Part shown: one piece after another, positions 60,120 to 64,000 of the stretch
Position numbering within the stretch: the first letter of the stretch is position 1
How the letters are laid out: the number at the start of each line of letters is the position of its first letter
Source of the DNA: Moanibacter sp965226025
Lineage (GTDB): Bacteria > Verrucomicrobiota > Verrucomicrobiia > Opitutales > UBA2987
Assembly: GCA_965226025.1 (NCBI GenBank)
Contig: CBDDCD010000003.1
Coordinates: forward strand, 2,232,001-2,296,000
Direction: 5' to 3'
DNA length: 64,000 bases
The notes under the pieces: model-generated
Seen by the model: the letters and a program-made list of their open reading frames with translations, nothing else
What the model was told of the DNA's origin: nothing
Databases searched by the model: none
Made by a program: the position numbers and the translations under genes

Positions 60120-60356
60120 TTGACAGCCTTCGATCTCGATTTAGGATTCAACTTCGGTGCGGCGAGCAGGGAAAAATCGAAAAGAGAATGGACTGGACCG
60201 GCGGCGGCGAAGGCTCGTGAGTATGGGATCGATCTGTCGCTAATCGAGAGCAATCTAAGATTGTCCCCTGCGGATCGGATACGACGCCACAACGAAGCCG
60301 TTCGGTTGGCTTTGAGATTATCAAACGCTCCCAGGAATCGTGGCGGCGGATCTTGA
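60120..60356 (+). CDS. Small protein of the type encoded upstream of nucleotidyltransferases
   Basis: 78 residues. The C-terminal half (AREYGIDLSLIESNLRLSPA, then DRIRRHNEAVRLALRL) matches the small helical partner family commonly found just ahead of a minimal nucleotidyltransferase, as in HEPN/MNT-like pairs. The following gene starts inside it (overlap 60340-60356) but is truncated. It may now be an orphan antitoxin-like protein. Confidence 0.5.
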   Translation: MTAFDLDLGFNFGAASREKSKREWTGPAAAKAREYGIDLSLIESNLRLSPADRIRRHNEAVRLALRLSNAPRNRGGGS

Positions 60357-60447
60357 TAGCCTCCTCAATCGCCTGATCGAGGAGGAAGTCGATTTTGTCT
60401 TGATCGGCGGCTTTGCTGCCAGATCCGAAGGAAACTCCTACGAATTC
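60340..60447 (+). pseudogene. Nucleotidyltransferase N-terminal fragment
   Basis: About 35 residues (LDSLLNRLIEEEVDFVLIGG, then FAARSEGNSYEF) match the start of minimal nucleotidyltransferases, ending just before the D-x-D metal motif. The sequence then becomes the end of the convergent AhpD-like gene, so the gene has lost its catalytic part. The frame stays open by chance to 60651. Confidence 0.5.
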
Positions 60448-61029
60448 CTAAACGTAGCCCCGCCTCAGAAGGATGAAAGCTCCTCGCGAAAAGTCCTTAG
60501 GACCAGGAACCGCGAAATCCAGCGAATCCGCGACCCGGTCGATGATGTTGAAGAGGGCGCAGATATGGATGGCCTCCTCGATGGCCTGATCGTGGACCCC
60601 TGCTTCCCTCATCGGCGTGATGTCTTCGGGGCTCACTGCCTCGGGCGTTAGGGTCAGTTTTTCGAGAAATTGCAGGGTGTTTCGCAATCTATCATCAATG
60701 GGTGCGGTGGACGGGTCTTCTAGGACTTCGTTCACAAGGGATTCTCCCAGAACCTTCGACGCAACTGCGCCGTGAGCCCCTGTTCAGAACAGGCATTGAT
60801 TCTTTTTCGACACGTAAGCTGCGAAGAGTTCCCGTTCTCCCACCGTCCAATCGGAATCCCCTCGCAGCAGATCCTGTAGAACATCGGAGAAGTGTTCCCC
60901 AAACAACTCGGGCCGGTAGTACAAGACCCTCAGGACATCGGGCACTCTCTTGCCCGTCAGGATGCGAATAAGCCCGAACGAAAGTCTCTTTCCGAAACGG
61001 TGTCCCTTTTCAACCTTCCTCAGCCGCAT
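60448..61029 (-). CDS. AhpD/carboxymuconolactone decarboxylase-like protein with in-frame TGA at the redox cysteine (candidate selenoprotein)
   Basis: Two open stretches (61029-60784 and 60783-60448) are in the same frame, separated only by TGA at 60786-60784, codon 82. The first part (GHRFGKRLSFGLIRILTGKR; VPDVLRVLYYRPELFG; WTVGERELFAAYVSKKNQCLF) and the second (TGAHGAVASKVLGESLVNEV; EDPSTAPIDDRLRNTLQFLE; ICALFNIIDRVADSLDF) together give a full ~193-residue peroxidase-related/CMD-family protein. In the family the motif here is C-x-x-C...H; C79 is present, the TGA replaces the second Cys, and H86 follows, giving a C-x-x-U motif if read as selenocysteine. A hairpin downstream fits a bacterial SECIS. 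AhpD-like selenoproteins are known from metagenomes. Alternatively it is a nonsense pseudogene. A related gene lies upstream at 61227. Confidence 0.65.
60757..60786 (-). promoter_or_regulatory. Possible bacterial SECIS hairpin after the in-frame TGA
   Basis: On the minus strand, 11 nt after the TGA, CGGCGC pairs with GCGTCG (6 bp, one G-T) around the loop AGTT. The loop starts 17 nt after the TGA and has G as its second base, within the limits described for bacterial SECIS elements. The hairpin is GC-rich coding sequence and could occur by chance. Confidence 0.4.
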
Positions 61030-61226
61030 TTGCTACAATCCTTGAAGATCTTCTTTTCCTGCAAAATTTCGACCGCAGATTTCGCAGAGTAAACGGATTT
61101 TGAATCTGGGTAATCCAGCGCGCCGCTGCGCGCAGAAGTAATCTGCGGCAGATCTTCTCTCCATTCACCCAGTTCGGTTGCGGCTATGCTGCTCTGCGAT
61201 TTACGCTTCAGCGCCGATAGCCCGCG

Positions 61227-61562
61227 TTACAGTCGCCCCATTCCCGCTCCCAGAGCGGCGCTCAACGTGATCTCGAAAACCACGTCCTCCGAGTAGCCCG
61301 CTCCCAGTATCTCCTCAATATCGCTATCGATCACCCGATAGGCGTGCCTGGCGACTTTATCCACATAGGTCACCAACTCAGGGGGCACCTCCACGTTGGG
61401 TCTCTCTCCTCCACCGCCTCCGATTTCAGCCGCTCTTGCTTCTATCGCAGTTCGGAGACTGGGTTCAGTATCTCCGCTGCTTGTAAGGACAGCGTCTGCT
61501 AGTCGCTGAACCTTTGCATCAAATCGATTCGCAATCTTTTCCTTCACCTTCAATGGATTCAA
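61227..61562 (-). CDS. Small protein partnered with the AhpD-like gene
   Basis: 111 residues. The C-terminal ~60 residues (PPELVTYVDKVARHAYRVID, then GYSEDVVFEITLSAALGAGM) look like the small helical protein that in other genomes precedes a peroxidase-related CMD-family gene; the phrase also recalls AhpD-fold helices without the Cys pair. The start at 61562 gives a basic, hydrophilic N-terminus with a G5 linker (EIGGGGGERPN). It is transcribed toward the AhpD-like gene with a 197-bp gap that holds no other gene, so co-transcription is plausible. Confidence 0.7.
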   Translation of the reverse strand: MNPLKVKEKIANRFDAKVQRLADAVLTSSGDTEPSLRTAIEARAAEIGGGGGERPNVEVPPELVTYVDKVARHAYRVIDSDIEEILGAGYSEDVVFEITLSAALGAGMGRL

Positions 61563-61615
61563 AGAGCCTTCTATCCTGCCTTCTCACATTTTAGCTCGGA
61601 AATCGCTTGAGATTT

Positions 61616-62031
61616 CTAGGTCCAAGGGTTGATCAGTAGAGCTCCTGAAGGCTCGAAGTCCCTAAATTTGCGGGTCATCAAGTGCATACCGTGACGCAAG
61701 GCGGTCGCTGCGATCAAACCGTCACTAACGTGGATGGTCTTCCCAGCCTTTTGGGCTGCAGCCGTGATCTCGCCGCAGATACGGGTTGTTTCAATGTCTA
61801 TGTCCAAATGCGATCTGAATAGTAGCGCTCGAGGGCCTGTGCCCAGCTTCGCAGTTCACGCTTTTTTTTGCTCTCATTCAGGAGGGTGATGCCCTTTACA
61901 ATTTCTCCCATACAAATGACACTGAGGAAAAGATCCTCACTGGCTACCGCCGTGACCGCAGCGTGGACGCTTCTCTCCCCTCGTGTCTTGCGCAACTCCG
62001 ACAGCACGCAGGTATCGAGCAGGATCCTCAC
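61616..62031 (-). CDS. VapC/FitB-type PIN-domain toxin, frameshifted
   Basis: Two pieces: 62031-61798 and 61807-61616. Inserting one base in the T3 run (minus strand, 61806-61808) joins ..YYSDRI to DIDIETTRICGEI and gives a ~138-residue PIN-domain ribonuclease. Acidic residues expected in the active site are visible: D6 (LLDTCVLSEL), E43 (VICMGEIVKGI), the D of SDGLIAATAL, and the D of RKFRDFE. It starts with GTG overlapping the antitoxin stop (GTGA). The family cleaves RNA; the break may be a sequencing error, in which case the module is intact. Confidence 0.7.
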
Positions 62032-62270
62032 AGTTCCACATCTCGCATTGTGCTGCGGTCGCGGGTCAAGTCCAGGCGTTCAAAATCCGGCCCTACCTTG
62101 GTGAGGAAGTCCTTGAAGTTTGGACGCTTGCCGGTCAACTCCTCATAGTCATCCTCGGCCAGGATTACCACAGCCTCGTGGCGCCGCCGAACACGCTGAG
62201 GTCCCTTCGTCAATGCCAAGTTGACCACTTCGCTAAACCGATTTTTTGCTTCTGCCAGTTTCCAATCCAT
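62028..62270 (-). CDS. Phd/YefM-type antitoxin (VapB-like)
   Basis: 80 residues. The N-terminal MDWKLAEAKNRFSEVVNLAL phrase is the Phd/YefM dimer and DNA-binding start, continued by RRRHEAVVILAEDDYEELTG. The C-terminal ~25 residues (FLTKVGPDFERLDLTRDRST) would bind and neutralise the toxin. It overlaps the vapC start by 4 nt, the usual antitoxin-first arrangement. Autoregulation from the upstream region is likely by family. Confidence 0.85.
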   Translation of the reverse strand: MDWKLAEAKNRFSEVVNLALTKGPQRVRRRHEAVVILAEDDYEELTGKRPNFKDFLTKVGPDFERLDLTRDRSTMRDVEL

Positions 62271-62380
62271 ATGCAGTTTATTTGGCTAGATAAGCTAGAT
62301 AGAAACAATATCGCAGTCAATCCATTTCTGATTTCGCCTCTTCTCTAGAAAAATGTCCCGGCCGGATCCGGGAATCGAAA

Positions 62381-62500
62381 AGCGGCGCGTCCGGAGGCCA
62401 CACCCTACCACCTGACGGTTCATCCAGGTTCCTCGAGTCGTTCGAATTCAGTGTTCAACCATTGGTGGAAAGGTAGGGCGTGGCCACCGGACGCGCCGCT
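62381..62500. repeat. REPIN-like inverted repeat, family C
   Basis: Inverted ~30-bp arms (AGCGGCGCGTCCGGTGGCC type, then ACGCCCTACC) at 62381-62410 and the complement ending at 62500, with two or three mismatches. It lies in the gap between vapB and the membrane protein gene, and the rest of 62271-62610 shows no gene. Confidence 0.7.
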
Positions 62501-62610
62501 GAACCGAGCTAAAGAGACCACCCGGTCTTTTAGGCTGGAAGCCAACGGCATTGTCGTCCACGTTCTAGATTTTCCGCGAACGAAGAGAGATGAAAATCTA
62601 AGGAGGATCT

Positions 62611-63162
62611 ATGGCGGATAACGAAACAGAATCGGCAAACGAAGTAGCGGCGGAAGAGCCGGATGTAAATATCGACCCCGAAAAGATCAAAGCTTTCCAG
62701 GCGGAACTGGAAGCGCAGCAGAACCTGCCCATGGGAGTGGTAGCGGGGGTTGTATCGGCGCTGATCGGCGCTGCCGTTTGGGCAGGAATAACGGTGGCCA
62801 CGGAGTATCAGATTGGCTGGATGGCGGTTGCGGTGGGCTTTCTGGTTGGCTACGCCGTCCGCATCCTTGGCAAGGGTTTATCCAAGAACTTCGGCTACGT
62901 GGGTGCGGTCTGCGCGCTGCTTGGCTGCGTTCTGGGAAACCTTCTCTCCATCTGTGGGTTCATCTCCATCCAGGAATCGGTTCCCTTTCTTCAGATCGTC
63001 GTCAATCTCCTCACTCAGTCCGCCGTCATTTTCGAGATCCTCAAGGCCACCTTCGCCCCCATGGACCTCCTCTTCTACGGCATCGCCATCTACGAGGGAT
63101 ACAAATTCTCCTTTCGGCAGATAACGGACGCGGAATTAGCGGCGCTGAGCGGCGAGCAGTGA
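62611..63162 (+). CDS. Conserved-type membrane protein of unknown function
   Basis: 183 residues with a strong Shine-Dalgarno (AAGGAGGATCT) before the ATG. The N-terminal ~38 residues are acidic and probably cytoplasmic (TESANEVAAEEPDVNIDPEK). Four hydrophobic helices follow (VVAGVVSALIGAAVWAGITV; IGWMAVAVGFLVGYAVRILG; YVGAVCALLGCVLGNLLSIC; then LQIVVNLLTQSAVIFEILKA with a FAPMDLLFYGIAIYEGYKF end). The two central helices are Gly/Ala-rich. I do not recognise the family. It is flanked by the vapBC side and tRNA-Val, with no operon partner. Confidence 0.75.
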   Translation: MADNETESANEVAAEEPDVNIDPEKIKAFQAELEAQQNLPMGVVAGVVSALIGAAVWAGITVATEYQIGWMAVAVGFLVGYAVRILGKGLSKNFGYVGAVCALLGCVLGNLLSICGFISIQESVPFLQIVVNLLTQSAVIFEILKATFAPMDLLFYGIAIYEGYKFSFRQITDAELAALSGEQ

Positions 63163-63229
63163 TTCAGCCCCATCATTTCAGAAACAGTGGGGTTAGATTC
63201 GCACGTAACAGGCGTGGCGTCGATTAAAC

Positions 63230-63306
63230 TGGTGGGAGATGCTGGAGTCGAACCAGCGACCTCTTGCGTGTCGAGCAAGCGCTCTAACCAGCTGAGCTAA
63301 TCCCCC
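63230..63306 (-). tRNA. tRNA-Val (anticodon GAC)
   Basis: 77 nt with encoded CCA. The body is almost the same as the tRNA at 39567, with acceptor GGGGGAT/ATCTCCC. The anticodon stem is CTTGC/GCAAG with loop TCGACAC, giving anticodon GAC. Position 33, usually U, is C here. It reads GUC/GUU. Confidence 0.9.
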
Positions 63307-63309
63307 AGC

Positions 63310-63355
63310 AGCATATCGCGGGCGCGATATGCTAAGCACATTGCGGTGCAATGTG
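63310..63355. repeat. Two small hairpins on the 5' side of tRNA-Val(GAC)
   Basis: AGCATATCGCG/CGCGATATGCT and CACATTGC/GCAATGTG. They have the same arrangement as at 39645, with the second stem shared. The remaining 63356-63581 has no gene I can support. Confidence 0.5.
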
Positions 63356-63581
63356 AGAGGAATTTGGAAGGTGATGGGTTCCTCTCGTGAGGAAGAAGCA
63401 TTGGATTTGGGGAGGTGGGATGCAACCTTAAAAGAGGGTTGCGAGTTTCGGGATGCGGAATACTTCGGCGCAGGGGAGAGAGTCGGCGACACGGAGATGG
63501 GGGGACGGGAAGAGCAAAGAGTGATCAGTAAACAGTGGGGGAAAGTGGCGGGTTTCGAGTTGCGGGACAGGGGATGTGTTG

Positions 63582-63644
63582 GGTGTCAGGTTTCGGGTGT
63601 CAGTGGACTCGACACGAGTCCACTGACACCCGAAACCTGACACC
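63582..63644. terminator. Perfect 30-bp inverted repeat before recN
   Basis: 30-bp arms without mismatch around an ACA loop; each arm contains GGTGTCAG twice. It lies 70 bp upstream of recN and could be a strong terminator or a recombination-prone element. Confidence 0.65.
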
Positions 63645-63714
63645 TGATAACTGGTGCTAGTTCTGATTCGGACTGGACAGCGGGACCGGGCAGAATAGAT
63701 GATCTGCCGGACCA

Positions 63715-64000
63715 ATGCTCCAGTACCTACGAATCAGGAATCTTGCGTTAATGGACGAGGTGACGCTGGAGTTTGAGGAGGGGTTTACGGTCGTTACAGG
63801 GGAGACTGGAGCGGGGAAGAGCATTCTTTTGGGGGCGCTGAGTATTCTTTCCGGTTCTCGAGTGGAGAAGACGATTATTAGGCAGGGGACGGAGGTCTGT
63901 GAGGTGGAGGCGGGGTTCTATTTCGGCGACACTTCCGCTTTGGATTCGAAGCTGGGCTCGCTGGAACTGCCTGTTTGCGAGGAGGGTAGTCTGATTCTGC
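63715..64000 (+). CDS. recN: DNA repair protein RecN, N-terminal part (runs off the window)
   Basis: The first ~95 residues from the ATG at 63715. The SMC-like ATPase head begins LQYLRIRNLALMDEVTLEFE and has Walker A TGETGAGKSILLGAL, close to the RecN consensus (RNFALI...LDF..GLT.LTGETGAGKSI). RecN acts in double-strand-break repair with RecA. The rest lies beyond the window. Confidence 0.92.
   Translation, partial: MLQYLRIRNLALMDEVTLEFEEGFTVVTGETGAGKSILLGALSILSGSRVEKTIIRQGTEVCEVEAGFYFGDTSALDSKLGSLELPVCEEGSLIL

Noticed and set aside
60448..61029. Explaining the AhpD-like break as a frameshift like the others
   Set aside because: Both halves are in the same frame and only the TGA separates them, exactly at the conserved Cys.
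63329..63715. Frames of ~100 residues on both strands between tRNA-Val and recN
   Set aside because: They span hairpins and the 30-bp inverted repeat and mirror each other across strands; no protein-like pattern.

Overview
The window looks like a chromosomal segment of a Verrucomicrobiota-type (PVC) bacterium. This is inferred from an AraC-type regulator with a LacI-like sensor (XylR type), a giant mosaic exoprotein, a secreted protein ending in an FYRV-like tail typical of the group, the scarcity of clear Shine-Dalgarno sites and the many intergenic palindromes. No rRNA or marker gene confirms this.

Layout. 1-21060: one giant secreted-protein gene, open at the left edge, now in three reading-frame pieces (repeated beta-rich N-terminal blocks, two RTX blocks, propeller-like region, five parallel beta-helix modules with KNH-like, golvesin-like and malectin-like spacers, nidogen-like, Ig-like and dockerin-like C-terminus). 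21057-21905: a coupled small secreted protein. 22596-31715: four same-strand genes that look like a dedicated export machine: TolC-like channel plus HlyD-like adaptor, GAF-HlyD protein, PqqD-M50 protease-HlyD protein, and a short SecA-like ATPase. There is no ABC transporter. 31977-36014: a graveyard of toxin-antitoxin, RAYT and nucleotidyltransferase remnants, an intact insertion sequence, a REPIN-like element and a secA fragment. 36015-39258: TSP3-repeat protein tail coupled to a repeat-rich secreted protein. 39567-43619: tRNA-Val, XylR-like regulator, GDP-L-fucose synthesis (gmd, fcl). 43646-45829: NAD salvage (pncA, pncB) with a 7-bp tandem repeat between them. 46208-51550: six metabolic genes, including a DUF59 plus amidohydrolase pair known to me from binuclear-iron monooxygenase clusters. 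51775-57161: a two-gene ATPase operon, one member carrying about 18 TPR-like repeats, with a second copy of the IS 13 bp upstream. 59314-62270: small accessory genes, an AhpD-like gene with an in-frame TGA at a redox cysteine (candidate selenoprotein), and a vapBC module. 62611-64000: membrane protein, second tRNA-Val, start of recN.

How the genes work together. The giant protein has RTX repeats, which normally mark type I secretion substrates, and sits directly upstream of outer-membrane channel and adaptor genes. The usual ABC ATPase is absent, and a SecA-like ATPase and an intramembrane protease with an adaptor domain stand where it would be expected. I infer a dedicated secretion route for giant exoproteins. 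A 200-bp copy of part of the secA-like gene ahead of the second exoprotein locus hints at a decayed second copy.

Caution on quality: at least five genes are broken by what look like single-base deletions, several in homopolymers. This suggests consensus indel errors in the assembly as much as true decay. The AhpD-like TGA is different: the frame is unbroken across it.
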